DNA of 39,407 nucleotides from Streptomyces chilikensis (GTDB lineage Bacteria > Actinomycetota > Actinomycetes > Streptomycetales > Streptomycetaceae), in assembly GCF_001642695.1 (NCBI RefSeq), contig NZ_LWCC02000005.1, positions 4,375,525 through 4,414,931 of the forward strand. Reading direction: 5' to 3'. A program made the translations under genes and the position numbers. This document shows positions 1-8,415 of the stretch, piece after piece. The notes beneath the pieces are model-generated. The model saw nothing but the letters and a program-made list of their open reading frames with translations, did no database searches and had not been told where the DNA came from. Numbering within the stretch: position 1 is the stretch's first letter; each line of letters starts with the position of its first letter.

Positions 1-1146
1 CGCCGCGGCCGCCGCCGGCGCGGCGCCGCCCGCGGCGGCCGTCGCGGCGAGCGCCGCGGGCGTCTCCTCGACACGGCTGACCAGGTGGCGGGGGATCAGC
101 ACCAGCACCGCCGTGCCGCCCGTCGCGGAGGGCCGGAAGGAGACCGTGAGGTCGTGCTTGCGGGCCAGGTGGCCGACGACCGCGAGACCGAGCCTGGTGC
201 CGGTGAGCGCGGACAGGTCCGGCGCGTCCCCGGAGACGGCCTGCTCCGCCCGCCGGAGCGCCGAGTCGCCCATGGTCAGGCCGCTGTCCTCGACGGTGAC
301 CAGCAGTCCGGCCGGCACCTCGCTGACGTAGGTGAACACCTCGGTGCTGGGCGGACTGAAGTTGCAGGCGTTGTCGAGGAGTTCGGCCAGGACGTGCATC
401 ACGCCCTCGGCCGCGTGCCCGGCCACCGCGATGCTCGGCGGCACGGCGCGCAGCCGCACCCGCCGGTAGCCGGCTATCCGGCCCATCGCGCCCCGCAGCA
501 CCGACTCCATGGTGATCGGGCGCGCCCAGCGGCGGCCGGAGCGGGCGCCGCTGAGCACCGCGATGGAGTCGGCCAGGCGGCCGGCCTGCGCGGTGCGGTG
601 GTCGACGTGCAGCAGGTCGGCCAGGACGTCGCCGTCGTGGTGGCGCTCCTCCATCTCCCGCAGTTCGGCGAGGGTGGAGGTGGAGATGGCCTGCATGCGC
701 CCGGCCGCGTTCGCGCAGGCGGCCAGGGCGGCGGCCCGGCGCGCCTCGCTGCGGCCCAGCGCGCGGACCACGTGCTGGAGCGCCCGGGCGTGCTCGGGCC
801 GGACGGGAGCCACGGCGGCCTGCCGGCCGGTCGGCGAGAACTCGGCCAGCACCCGCTCCGCGGTGGCGCCCCCGGCGGCCCGGGCGATCGCCGCCGGGAG
901 CGTGGTGTCGGCGAACCGGACGGCGTCCGCCTCGAGTTCGGCGTACCGCTCGACGGCGCGCAGCTCGCGGGAGCGGAACCAGGCGGCGAGTCCGGCGGTG
1001 AAGGTCAGCAGGACGCCACCGCCGGACACGGTCCACACGAGCGCGTCCGAGCCGTCCTCCGGGAACGCGAAGGCCGTCGCGCCGGCGAGCGCCCCGCTCG
1101 TCAGCGCACAGACGAACGCGACCGAGCGGACTCGGGACAGAGGCAT
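1..1146 (-). CDS. Conservon-type sensor histidine kinase-like ATPase (CvnA family), 3' end cut by window edge
   Basis: The first 382 codons are present and the reading frame leaves the window at base 1, so the C terminus is missing. The N terminus has two hydrophobic segments (about residues 8-28 and 38-57), then a helical region with an HVDH motif near residue 190, then a GHKL ATP-binding domain: N box ELLDNACNFSPP at about 254-265, G1-like EDSG, and G2-like GTRLGLAVVGHLARKH. This order is typical of the nitrate-sensor-like kinases that head streptomycete conservons, which partner with a roadblock protein, a DUF742 protein and a small GTPase. Those partners would lie to the left, outside the window. 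The tail is becoming Ala/Pro-rich. The start ATG has GAGGAG 8 bases upstream, and TATAGT about 50 bases upstream of the start is a possible -10. Membership of the family is secure; the conservon assignment is inference. Confidence 0.88.
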   Translation of the reverse strand, partial: MPLSRVRSVAFVCALTSGALAGATAFAFPEDGSDALVWTVSGGGVLLTFTAGLAAWFRSRELRAVERYAELEADAVRFADTTLPAAIARAAGGATAERVLAEFSPTGRQAAVAPVRPEHARALQHVVRALGRSEARRAAALAACANAAGRMQAISTSTLAELREMEERHHDGDVLADLLHVDHRTAQAGRLADSIAVLSGARSGRRWARPITMESVLRGAMGRIAGYRRVRLRAVPPSIAVAGHAAEGVMHVLAELLDNACNFSPPSTEVFTYVSEVPAGLLVTVEDSGLTMGDSALRRAEQAVSGDAPDLSALTGTRLGLAVVGHLARKHDLTVSFRPSATGGTAVLVLIPRHLVSRVEETPAALAATAAAGGAAPAAAAA

Positions 1147-1355
1147 CGGTGTACTCCTCAGCAGGCCGTGGCACAGCGGCAGGGCGGTAACTCGGGGACA
1201 CTATAGGGACGTTGTGTGTCTCGGATTGCCTGCCGGTGACCGAACTGTGAGGAGAAGTTGATCGCAGATTTCCGACAATGGATCACTTGTCATGTCAAGT
1301 TGACCAGACGGGTTGTGACGAAAAGCTGCCGTTGCGTCAGTTCTTCACCGGGCGT

Positions 1356-2483
1356 TCACCGCCGGACCGCCAGGTAGAACTCGAAGGCCTTGTGCAGGGC
1401 CTTGCTGAGCGGGAGCTCCCACTCGCCGAGGTACTCCACCGCCTCGCCGCCGGTGCCGACCTTGAACCGGAGCAGACCGAGCAGCGGGTCGCCGTCCTCC
1501 AGCGTGTCGGTGATGCCGCGCAGGTCGTAGACGGCCGCGCCGCGCTCGAGGGCGTCGCAGATCATCCGCCACTGCAGGGCGTTGCTCGGCTGGACCTCCC
1601 GGCGGCGCGAGGTCGAGGCGCCGTACGAGTACCAGACGTGCTCGCCGACCGTGAGCACGGTGGCGGCGGCCAGCGTCTCGCCGTCGTGGGAGGCCAGGTA
1701 GAGCCGCATCCGGCCGGGGTCCTCCGCGCGCAGCGCCTCCCACATCCGCCGGAAGTAGCCGAGCGGCCGCGGCGTGAACCCGTCGCGGCCGGCCGTCTCC
1801 AGATAGAGCTCGTGGAAGGTCCCCAGGTCCTCGCCGTCCCCCTCGACGACCTTGACGCCCGCCTTCTCGGCCTTCTTGACGTTGCGCCGCCACTGCTGGT
1901 TGAAACCGCCCAGGATCTGCTCCGGCGACCGGCCGCGCAGCGGCAGCTGGAAGACGTACCGGGGCTGGCCGAGGGCGAACCCGCCGTCGCCGCCCCCGCC
2001 CGACCGCCGCCATCCGGCCTGCCGCAGCCGCTCGGCCACCGCCTCGGCCCCTTCCTCCCGCGCGCTGGGTTCCGCGTCCGCCAGACGGTGCGCCGCCGGG
2101 TCCTGGATCGCCTCCTTCACCCGTTCCGCGCTCCACCGCCGTGCGACCACCGGCGGGCCCATCCGCACGGTGAACGCGCCCAGCCCCTTCAGGTGGGCCG
2201 TCATCGGCCGGAGCCACCCCTCGGCCAGGCCGGGGTCGCCCCAGTCGACGACCGGTCCCTCCGGGAGGTAGGCCAGCGAGCGCCCGATCCCCGGGACCGG
2301 CCGCAGCAGGGCCAGCCCCGCGCCCACCAGCCGGCCGTCCGGGCCGAACCAGCCCAGGCCGTGCGGACGCCAGTCCTCCTTGACGTCGCCCCAGGCCGGC
2401 ACCTGCAGATGGCTCACCGACGGCCGCGCCCGGACGAAGTCCAGATGCTCCTCACGGGTGATCGTCCGAACCTCGCACCTCAT
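1356..2483 (-). CDS. FemX/FemAB-family peptidoglycan bridge aminoacyltransferase
   Basis: A 375-residue protein of the Fem aminoacyltransferase family. These enzymes use aminoacyl-tRNA to add bridge residues to the stem peptide of lipid II at the inner face of the membrane. The typical double GNAT-like architecture fits the length. Recognisable family blocks are the basic segment WRRNVKKAEKAGVKV (about residue 180), the tyrosine-rich YGASTSRRREVQPSNALQW, and YDLRGI near the C terminus. In Streptomyces, FemX adds the single glycine to LL-diaminopimelate, which is the most likely role here, but paralogues exist and substrate cannot be read from sequence. The ATG is preceded by GGAG at 7 bases, which selects this start over longer in-frame options. 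It stands alone, divergent from the phosphotransferase gene to its right. Confidence 0.88.
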   Translation of the reverse strand: MRCEVRTITREEHLDFVRARPSVSHLQVPAWGDVKEDWRPHGLGWFGPDGRLVGAGLALLRPVPGIGRSLAYLPEGPVVDWGDPGLAEGWLRPMTAHLKGLGAFTVRMGPPVVARRWSAERVKEAIQDPAAHRLADAEPSAREEGAEAVAERLRQAGWRRSGGGGDGGFALGQPRYVFQLPLRGRSPEQILGGFNQQWRRNVKKAEKAGVKVVEGDGEDLGTFHELYLETAGRDGFTPRPLGYFRRMWEALRAEDPGRMRLYLASHDGETLAAATVLTVGEHVWYSYGASTSRRREVQPSNALQWRMICDALERGAAVYDLRGITDTLEDGDPLLGLLRFKVGTGGEAVEYLGEWELPLSKALHKAFEFYLAVRR

Positions 2484-2760
2484 ACGCCACGCTCCTGCCC
2501 CGGACCGCCTGCCTGCGGTTCCGCCGTCCGGCGACGCCCGACGGCCGACCGATACGAACGATGCAGGGTAGGCGCAGACCCCCGCCGGATCCCTGTACCA
2601 ACACTCCGCCCGAACGGCTCCCGGCGCACCGGCGGACAGCGGCGGACAGCGGCGGGAGCGGAGCGGCGGACCCCGGCGGCGGCGCGGCGCGGGAGCAGCC
2701 GGCCCCGGCGACGCCGGAAACCACTGGCCGGACGCGGCGGCGGCCTGCTGGAATGACGCC

Positions 2761-3783
2761 GTGCAGCAGACGACGACCGGCACCGCGCCGGATCCGGACG
2801 ACCGGCCCGGGGCCGTCACCCCCTGGGGCGACGCCGCCTGGCGCACGGCGGTGCAGGAGTTCACCGCGCGCGGGCTGGCGGCCCACGGACTGAGCCCCGC
2901 CGCAGGCGCCACCGTGCGGCTGCGCCCGTGGTCGGTCGTGATGCGCGTCCCCACCGGCGACGGCCCGCCCGTCTGGTTCAAGGCCAACCCGCCCGCCGCC
3001 CGCTTCGAGGCGGGACTCGGCGGGGCGCTGAGCCGTCTGGTGCCGGACCACGTGCTGCGTCCCCTCGCCGTGGACGCCGGGCGCGGATGGTCGCTGCTGC
3101 CGGACGGGGGCCCCGTCCTGCGCGACGTCCTCGCCGGAGCCGGCGCGCAGGAGGCCGCGCGCACCTGGGAGGAAGTCCTTCCGCGCTACGCCGAGGTGCA
3201 GCAGACCCTCGGCGGCCACACCGCCGAGCTGGCCGCGCTCGGCGTGCCCGCCGCGCGGACCACCGCGCTGCCGGAGCTGTTCGACCGGCTCCTCGCGGAG
3301 AACGCCGTCCACCTCGCCCCCGCCGGTCTCTCCCGGCTGGAGGCCGCGCGGCCCCTGATCGCGGAGGCGAGCGCGGAGCTGGCCGCACTGGGCGTCGAGG
3401 ACTCCCTCGACCACTCCGACCTCCACGGCGGCCAGGTGCTCAGCCCGGCACCCGGCCGCCACACCTTCTTCGACTGGGGCGACTCCTCCCTCACGCACCC
3501 GTTCTGCAGCCTGCTGGTCACCTTCCGGGTCTTCCGGCACGAGTACGGCGGCGAGGCGCTGCCGAGGCTCCGCGACGCCTATCTGGAGGCGTGGACCGCC
3601 CCCGGCCGCACCGCCCGCGACCTGCGGCACGGACTCGGTCCCGCGCTGCGGCTGGCGGCCCTCACCCGCGCCGCCGCCTGGGGACGGCTGTTCCCCGGCA
3701 ACCCGGGCCCCGGCGCGGCCGGGGACGAGCCCCCGGCGACGGCCCAGTGGCTGCTGCGCGTGCTCGAGGAACCCCGCGTCTGA
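2761..3783 (+). CDS. Aminoglycoside phosphotransferase (APH)-family kinase
   Basis: A 340-residue protein with the protein-kinase-like fold of the APH family. The catalytic loop DHSDLHGGQ (about residues 217-225) supplies the Asp base, and the metal-binding FFDWGDSS (DWGD about 238-241) replaces the DFG motif. An N-lobe lysine is plausible in VWFKAN (about residue 74). Family members phosphorylate aminoglycosides, choline, homoserine or other hydroxylated small molecules; nothing here shows that it is a resistance gene, and no biosynthetic cluster surrounds it. The start is GTG with only a weak GGAA upstream, so the exact start is uncertain. The stretch from 2484 to 2760 between it and the divergent fem gene holds no ORF I would support. 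Confidence 0.8.
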   Translation: MQQTTTGTAPDPDDRPGAVTPWGDAAWRTAVQEFTARGLAAHGLSPAAGATVRLRPWSVVMRVPTGDGPPVWFKANPPAARFEAGLGGALSRLVPDHVLRPLAVDAGRGWSLLPDGGPVLRDVLAGAGAQEAARTWEEVLPRYAEVQQTLGGHTAELAALGVPAARTTALPELFDRLLAENAVHLAPAGLSRLEAARPLIAEASAELAALGVEDSLDHSDLHGGQVLSPAPGRHTFFDWGDSSLTHPFCSLLVTFRVFRHEYGGEALPRLRDAYLEAWTAPGRTARDLRHGLGPALRLAALTRAAAWGRLFPGNPGPGAAGDEPPATAQWLLRVLEEPRV

Positions 3784-3915
3784 CCTCCTCGCGCTCCTCG
3801 GGGTGAACGCGTCCGCGGGGCGCAACCATGGGCCCTCGCCGGGTGTCGTACCGGGGGAGGGGGACTTCGTCCACCGGCCGGCGCCTCGATCAGGGCTGCC
3901 CGGTGTGCGCGGGAC

Positions 3916-4050
3916 CCGCACCACATGGATCCGCACCACACGGATCCGCACTCCATGGATCCGCGCCGCACGGATCCGCGCCGCACGGATCCGCACCGCA
4001 CGGATCCGCACCGCACGGATCCGCACCGCACGGATCCGCACCGCACGGTT
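3916..4050 (+). repeat. Nine tandem 15-bp repeats, each carrying GGATCC or a variant
   Basis: Nine consecutive 15-base units with consensus CCGCACCGCACGGAT. Units 1-3 are the most diverged (3916, 3931, 3946), units 4-5 have a G for A at position 5, units 6-8 are identical and unit 9 ends GGTT. Joins between units create the palindrome GGATCC every 15 bp. The array ends 20 bases before the start of the next gene. Because 15 is a multiple of three it reads as a pentapeptide repeat in all frames, for example SAPHG in the frame of the downstream gene. Confidence 0.97.
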
Positions 4051-4070
4051 CGCAGAGAGAAGGCACCCGC

Positions 4071-4667
4071 ATGCGCCGCAGCACCGCAGCCGTGGTCACC
4101 GCCACGGCGATCGCCCTGATCCTTCCCGCCACCACGGCCGCCGCCCACGCCGCGTCGGCGCCCGGCTTCCTCGCCCCCGCCGACCTGCCGCCGCACCCCT
4201 CGTCCGACTGGTATGCCGGCGAGGTCACGGCCGGGACGCCCGACCCCCTTCCCTTCTGCTACGGCCAGGCGCTCCCCGGAGCGACCTCCCAGCACCGGGA
4301 GTTCTGGACCGACCTGGACGCCGGCGCCCGCCAGGTCACCGTCGTCGAGAAGGACGGCGCCTCCGCCCAGCGCCTCGCCGACCTGCTCCACCGCGCCGTG
4401 AAGCAGTGCGCGGCGCGCACCGAGGCGCAGTACCCGGACGTCGACGCCACGGGCCGCAGCCTCGGCCGCGTCAAGGTCGAGGAGGGCGCCCGGCTGTACG
4501 GGGTCCAGGTCGGCACCGAGCACACCCGGGACATCCACCTCTTCTCCGTGGGCCGCGACGGCCGCACGGTGACGGTGGTCCAGTGGGGCCGGATGGGCCA
4601 GTTCAAGGACGCCCCGGTCGCCGCGTTCCGCGAGACCGCCCGCACCTCCGTCGCCAAGCTCCACTGA
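4071..4667 (+). CDS. Small secreted protein of unknown function
   Basis: A 198-residue protein that begins with a clear Sec-type signal peptide (MRRSTA..., hydrophobic core TATAIALILPATTAAA, likely cleavage after AHA or AAHA near residue 27). The mature part is mixed alpha/beta in composition with two cysteines (FCYGQ near residue 63 and KQCAAR near 111), which could form a disulfide outside the cell. I do not recognise a family. The ATG has GAAGG 8 bases upstream. The frame is open further upstream to 3828 through the 15-bp repeat array, but the signal peptide and ribosome binding site favour 4071. A strong stem-loop follows the gene. Confidence 0.8.
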   Translation: MRRSTAAVVTATAIALILPATTAAAHAASAPGFLAPADLPPHPSSDWYAGEVTAGTPDPLPFCYGQALPGATSQHREFWTDLDAGARQVTVVEKDGASAQRLADLLHRAVKQCAARTEAQYPDVDATGRSLGRVKVEEGARLYGVQVGTEHTRDIHLFSVGRDGRTVTVVQWGRMGQFKDAPVAAFRETARTSVAKLH

Positions 4668-4694
4668 CCGGCCGCCCGGCCGCCGCACCGTCCT

Positions 4695-4749
4695 CCGGCG
4701 GGTCCGGACCCCGGCGGGCGCGCCTTCGGCGCGGCCCCGGACCCGCCGG
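4695..4749 (+). terminator. Stem-loop with 13-bp perfect arms after the secreted protein gene
   Basis: Arms CCGGCGGGTCCGG (4695-4707) and CCGGACCCGCCGG (4737-4749) are perfectly complementary. The 29-base loop contains a nested GGCGC/GCGCC hairpin. There is no U-run, which is usual in Streptomyces terminators. It separates the secreted protein gene from the sigma factor gene. Confidence 0.7.
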
Positions 4750-4834
4750 GGGCGCCGGCGCGGCCCGGCCCCCGCGCGGATTGCCGGACGGTGTGAAACA
4801 TTTCCCGGCCCCACCGCATCAATGAGGTGAGACG

Positions 4835-5371
4835 GTGCGAGAGAGGGCGGGGCGCGGGATGCGGAGCGGTCGGGCGAGGAACGACTACACGGAGTTCGTG
4901 ACGGCGAGGGCGGGACATCTCTTCCGCTCCGCCTGCCTGCTCACCGGCGGTGACACCCACCTCGCCGAGGACCTGGTCCAGGAGACCCTGGGCCGCCTGT
5001 ACGTGAAATGGGGGCGCGTCTCGCGCGCCGGGAACCCGGCGGCGTACGCCCAGACCGTCCTCCACCGCACCTTCCTCGCCCACTGGCGGCGCCGGAGGAG
5101 CAAGGAACGCGCCACGGACCTCCTCCCCGACCTCGCCGACCCGTACGGCGTCGACTCCGCCACACGGCTGGCCCTGGTCGACGCCCTGGGCCGGCTGCCC
5201 GCCAAGGACCGGGCCGTGCTCGTCCTGCGCTACTGGGAGGACCGCAGCATCCAGGAGACGGCCGAGGTGATGAACACCAGCCCGGCAGCCGTGCGCACCC
5301 GGTGCGTCCGGGCCCTCGGCCGGCTGAGGGCGCTGATCGGCGAGGACCTGCACGAGTACGCCGCTTCCTGA
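4835..5371 (+). CDS. SigE-family RNA polymerase sigma factor (ECF type)
   Basis: A 178-residue sigma-70 family protein of the actinobacterial SigE-like group. Region 2 spans about residues 18-85 (HLFRSACLLTGG...AEDLVQETLGRLYVKW), and region 4 about 115-170 (LGRLPAKDRAVLVLRYWEDRSIQETAEVMNTS then the recognition helix PAAVRTRCVRALGRLRAL). It would direct RNA polymerase to a small promoter set in response to a signal. The GTG at 4835 has GAGG 7 bases upstream; an in-frame ATG at 4859 also has G-rich sequence before it, so the first eight residues are uncertain. It lies 51 bases before a membrane-anchored protein gene and probably shares a transcript with it. That arrangement is usual for this group, where a classical zinc anti-sigma factor is absent. 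Confidence 0.92.
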   Translation: MRERAGRGMRSGRARNDYTEFVTARAGHLFRSACLLTGGDTHLAEDLVQETLGRLYVKWGRVSRAGNPAAYAQTVLHRTFLAHWRRRRSKERATDLLPDLADPYGVDSATRLALVDALGRLPAKDRAVLVLRYWEDRSIQETAEVMNTSPAAVRTRCVRALGRLRALIGEDLHEYAAS

Positions 5372-5422
5372 CCCATCCGCACGGCACATCCCCACCCACG
5401 ACTCCGGACACGGTGATTCGTC

Positions 5423-6715
5423 ATGCCCGTTGAAGACCCCCAGGAACACGACCCCTTCGCGGACCGGTTCGCCCGAGCCCTGCACCAGGCCGGAGCGGGC
5501 TTCGAGACGCACCGGGACCTCGCCGCCGCCGGAGAGGCCCGTGGCCGCGGCCTGGTGCTGCGCCGCAGGGCCGCCGTCCTCGCGGGGGCGGCCGCGGTGG
5601 CCTGCGCCGGAGTGGGCGGGGTCCTGCTGCTCCCCGGCGACGGCGGCGCGGACGACCGCCGGTCCGTGGCCGCCGCCACGGCCGGCCCCTCACCGGCCGC
5701 CGGCGAGGACGGCGGGATCACCGCCCGGGAGATGATCCGCACCCTCAGGAACCTGCTGCCGGAGGGGAGGATCAGCAAGGAACGGGGAGTGGGCACCGAC
5801 CGCGAGCCCCTGATGCCGTACGCGCAGGTCGTGCACGACGACGGCGCAGGAGGAGGGGCGATCGCCGTCAGCCTGCAGCGCGTGGAACCGGGCAGCCGGG
5901 AGGCCCGCGAGGCCACCACCTGCCCGGACAGGACCTTCGTCCCGTACGACGCGTGCCGGACCACCGAACTCGCCGACGGCTCACTGCTCATGATCTTCCA
6001 GGGGTACGAACACCCGGACCGCCGTACGGACACCAAATGGTGGGCCGCCGAACTCGTCACTCCCGAGGGCCGGCGCGTCTCGGTGAGCGAGTGGAACGCC
6101 GAGGCGCAGAAGGACGCTCCGGTCACCAGGCCCGAACCGCCGCTCTCGGTGGAGGAGTTGAAGGAACTGGCCACCGCGCCGGTCTGGCGCCCCATGGTGG
6201 ACGTGCTCCGCGAGAGGCAGCGGCCCGGACCGGACGCGTCACCGTCCCCGGAGTCGTCCGCGCCCGCGGAGGCGCTACCGCCCGCCGGGGCGCCGGACGA
6301 GCGCATGCGGAAGACCTTCGTCTCACTGCTCCCCGACGGGCTCGAGGTGAAGAAGCACGGCGGTCAGGCCTCCGACCACGCCTACCTGGTGGTCGACGAC
6401 GGCGAGGGGGCGAGCATGGTCCAGGTCGACGTGCAGGCCGACATGTCCGGCGCCGAGCGGCAGCTCTTCGGCGCGGACGCGGAGACCCTCCCCGACGGCA
6501 CGAAGGTCGTGCGGCGGCAGGGCCCCGGCGAGAAGGGCGGGCGGGACGTGGTGATGTGGACCGTCGACACCATCCGGCCCGACGGCATGCGGGTGGTGAT
6601 CAGCGCCTTCAACTCCGGTGCCCAGCACACGGCCGCGACCCGCGAGGCCCCCGCCCTGACGATGGGGCAGCTCCGGGAGATCGCCACCAGCCCCGAGTGG
6701 CGGGACCTGCTCTGA
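5423..6715 (+). CDS. Membrane-anchored extracellular protein encoded with the sigma factor; duplicated C-terminal domain
   Basis: A 430-residue protein. Residues 1-47 are cytoplasmic and charged (DPFADRFARALHQAG), residues 48-70 form one transmembrane segment, and the rest is predicted outside. This is the layout of membrane partners of SigE-family sigma factors, and the short N-terminal segment could contact the sigma factor, though I see no ZAS or other anti-sigma motif. The outside part holds two related units: about 104-259 (RTLRNLLPEG...LSVEELKELATAPVWRPMV) and about 295-430 (KTFVSLLPDG...LTMGQLREIATSPEWRDLL), joined by a Pro/Ser/Ala linker. The duplication suggests a sensing or ligand-binding module. 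The start ATG at 5423 has only a modest GGTGA upstream. A regulatory role is inferred from context. Confidence 0.82.
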   Translation: MPVEDPQEHDPFADRFARALHQAGAGFETHRDLAAAGEARGRGLVLRRRAAVLAGAAAVACAGVGGVLLLPGDGGADDRRSVAAATAGPSPAAGEDGGITAREMIRTLRNLLPEGRISKERGVGTDREPLMPYAQVVHDDGAGGGAIAVSLQRVEPGSREAREATTCPDRTFVPYDACRTTELADGSLLMIFQGYEHPDRRTDTKWWAAELVTPEGRRVSVSEWNAEAQKDAPVTRPEPPLSVEELKELATAPVWRPMVDVLRERQRPGPDASPSPESSAPAEALPPAGAPDERMRKTFVSLLPDGLEVKKHGGQASDHAYLVVDDGEGASMVQVDVQADMSGAERQLFGADAETLPDGTKVVRRQGPGEKGGRDVVMWTVDTIRPDGMRVVISAFNSGAQHTAATREAPALTMGQLREIATSPEWRDLL

Positions 6716-6721
6716 GGCACT

Positions 6722-6755
6722 GCCCGGCGGGCGGCCGGGTTCCGGCCCGCCGGGC
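6722..6755. terminator. Bidirectional stem-loop between convergent genes
   Basis: Perfect 11-bp arms GCCCGGCGGGC (6722-6732) and GCCCGCCGGGC (6745-6755) enclose a 12-base loop. It begins six bases after the stop of the plus-strand membrane protein gene and lies 21 bases beyond the stop of the minus-strand kinase gene, so it can serve both. Confidence 0.75.
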
Positions 6756-6776
6756 GCCCACCGTCCCGGTGCGCGG

Positions 6777-7469
6777 TCACCCGGTGGCCGGCCCCCTCGG
6801 CCGGGACCGCGGGGGAGGCCCCGGCGGTCCCTCGAGGGTGATCACCCGGTCGCAGGCGTTCCGGGTGGCCGCGACCAGCAGCCCGTTGGGCCGGTCGTTG
6901 CCCGTCACCCGGGCCCGGGCGACCTCCGCGCTGGAGCCCGTCGCCGTGTGCCGGCCGCGCAGCCGTTCCTCGCGCACCGCGTCCGGCGCGTCCAGGAACC
7001 AGAGTTCGTCCAGGCAGGCGCGCGCCGACGGCCACGGCCCCGTGCCCACGGCCAGGTAGTTCCCCTCGGTGACGACCAGCCGGGCGGAGGGCTCCACCAC
7101 GTGGAGCGCCGCCACCGGCTCGTGCAGGATCCGCGAATAGCCGGGGGCGTACACCGGTTCCTCACCGTGCTCGCGGATCCGCCGCAGCAGCGCGGCGTAA
7201 CCCCAGCCGTCGAAGCTCGGCTCGGAGCCCTTGCGGCCGGTCAGGCCCAGCCGGGCGAGCTGGGCGTTGGAGAGGTGGAAGCCGTCCATCGGGACGTACG
7301 CCGTGCTTCCTGGCCCCAGCCGCTCCCCGGCGGCCGCCACCAGGTACTCGGCGAGCGTGGACTTCCCGGCGCCCGGCGCCCCGGCGATGCCGAGGATCAC
7401 CCGCCCGGTGGTCCCCTCCGTCAGCGTCAGCGTCTCCCGCAGCAGCGTCGTGGCGTCCATGCCCGTCAT
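6777..7469 (-). CDS. Nucleoside/nucleotide kinase family protein (uridine kinase-like P-loop ATPase)
   Basis: A 230-residue protein of the phosphoribulokinase/uridine kinase-like P-loop family. The Walker A motif is GAPGAGKST at about residues 30-38. The block YVPMDGFHLSN that follows is the typical Asp-containing substrate segment, then LGLTGRKGSEPSFD and EPVYAPGYSR, found in the actinobacterial proteins annotated as nucleoside/nucleotide kinase or fructose transport-associated kinase (YfbK/FrcK-like). Walker B-like hydrophobic strand RLVVTEGNYL is seen near residue 125. The exact substrate is not clear. Two start codons, at 7469 and 7460, are possible; neither has a strong ribosome binding site. 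It is divergent from the methyltransferase gene to the right. Confidence 0.85.
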   Translation of the reverse strand: MTGMDATTLLRETLTLTEGTTGRVILGIAGAPGAGKSTLAEYLVAAAGERLGPGSTAYVPMDGFHLSNAQLARLGLTGRKGSEPSFDGWGYAALLRRIREHGEEPVYAPGYSRILHEPVAALHVVEPSARLVVTEGNYLAVGTGPWPSARACLDELWFLDAPDAVREERLRGRHTATGSSAEVARARVTGNDRPNGLLVAATRNACDRVITLEGPPGPPPRSRPRGPATG

Positions 7470-7605
7470 CGCACCACGTCCGGGGGCCCGCCCGCACCAC
7501 CCCTGTGACCCAGCTCTCCCCGGGGAGTCCTGTCCGCCCGCCCGCCCGTACGGGAGGATCGGCGGACGGTCGTGCGGGAACGGTACGGGCAGGACAGGGA
7601 GCGTC

Positions 7606-8385
7606 ATGGAACGGCACACCCCGGACTTCGGGCTCACGGCGGACGACTACGGGCGGCACCGTGCCGGTTTCCCGCCGGAGCTGATCACCCGTCTGGCCCG
7701 CCACGGTGTCGAGGCGTCCGGCCGCGACGCCCTGGACCTCGGCACCGGAACCGGAAGCCTCGCCCGGCTGCTCGCCCTGGCGGGCGCGCGCGTCACCGGC
7801 GTGGATCCGGCGGCCCCCCTGCTGGACCAGGCCCGGCGGCTCGACGCCGAGGCGGGTGTGACCGTCGAGTACCGGGTGGGCACCGCCGAGGAGACCGGCC
7901 TCCCGGACCGCGCCTTCGACGTCGTCACGGCCGGCCAGTGCTGGCACTGGTTCGACGCGCCCAGGGCCGCGGCGGAGGTCCGGCGGCTGCTGCGTCCCGG
8001 GGGCCGGGTGGTGATCGCCCACTTCGACTGGCTGCCGCTGCCGGGCAACGTGGTCGCCGCGACGGAGGAGCTGATCGTCGCCCACAACCCGGCCTGGTCC
8101 ATGGGCGGCGGCACCGGTCTTCACCCGCGGTGGCTGACGGACCTGGCCACGGCGGGCTTCCGCGGCATCGAGACGTTCTCCTTCGACCTCGACGTGCCCT
8201 ACGGCCCGCGGGACTGGGTGGGCCGGATCCGGGCCAGCGCCGGCGTGGGCGCGAGCCTGCCGGAGGAGCGGGTGCGGGCCTTCTCCGAGGAGCTCACGGC
8301 GGTCCTGCGCGACCGGTTCCCCGGCGACGTGCTGCGGATCCCGCACCGGACCTGGGCGGTCACCGCCCAGGCGCCCGGCGCCTGA
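7606..8385 (+). CDS. Class I SAM-dependent methyltransferase
   Basis: A 259-residue Methyltransf_11-type protein. Motif I is ALDLGTGTGSLARLL (about residues 42-56), the acidic residue after strand 2 is in VTGVDPAAPLL, motif post-I TAEETGLPDRAFDVVTAGQCWHWFD is typical, and LRPGGRVVIAHFDW is motif III. Relatives act on small molecules, and the WHWF segment recurs in this subgroup, but the acceptor cannot be told. The ATG has GGGAG 5 bases upstream, so the long in-frame upstream extension (open to 7231, antisense to the kinase gene) is rejected. It stands as a single gene convergent with the acyltransferase gene. Confidence 0.88.
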   Translation: MERHTPDFGLTADDYGRHRAGFPPELITRLARHGVEASGRDALDLGTGTGSLARLLALAGARVTGVDPAAPLLDQARRLDAEAGVTVEYRVGTAEETGLPDRAFDVVTAGQCWHWFDAPRAAAEVRRLLRPGGRVVIAHFDWLPLPGNVVAATEELIVAHNPAWSMGGGTGLHPRWLTDLATAGFRGIETFSFDLDVPYGPRDWVGRIRASAGVGASLPEERVRAFSEELTAVLRDRFPGDVLRIPHRTWAVTAQAPGA

Positions 8386-8415
8386 CCCCGCCGGGCCGCG
8401 TCCGCGCGGGCCCGT

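Noticed and set aside
85-1206. Long plus-strand ORF of 373 codons opposite the sensor kinase
   Set aside because: It is antisense to the kinase gene, has a random-looking Arg/Gly/Pro-rich composition and no domain; the minus frame has ATPase motifs and a good ribosome binding site.
3828-4070. In-frame N-terminal extension of the secreted protein through the 15-bp repeats
   Set aside because: A proper signal peptide and ribosome binding site begin at 4071; the extension would bury the signal peptide and is only open because the repeat has no stop codons.
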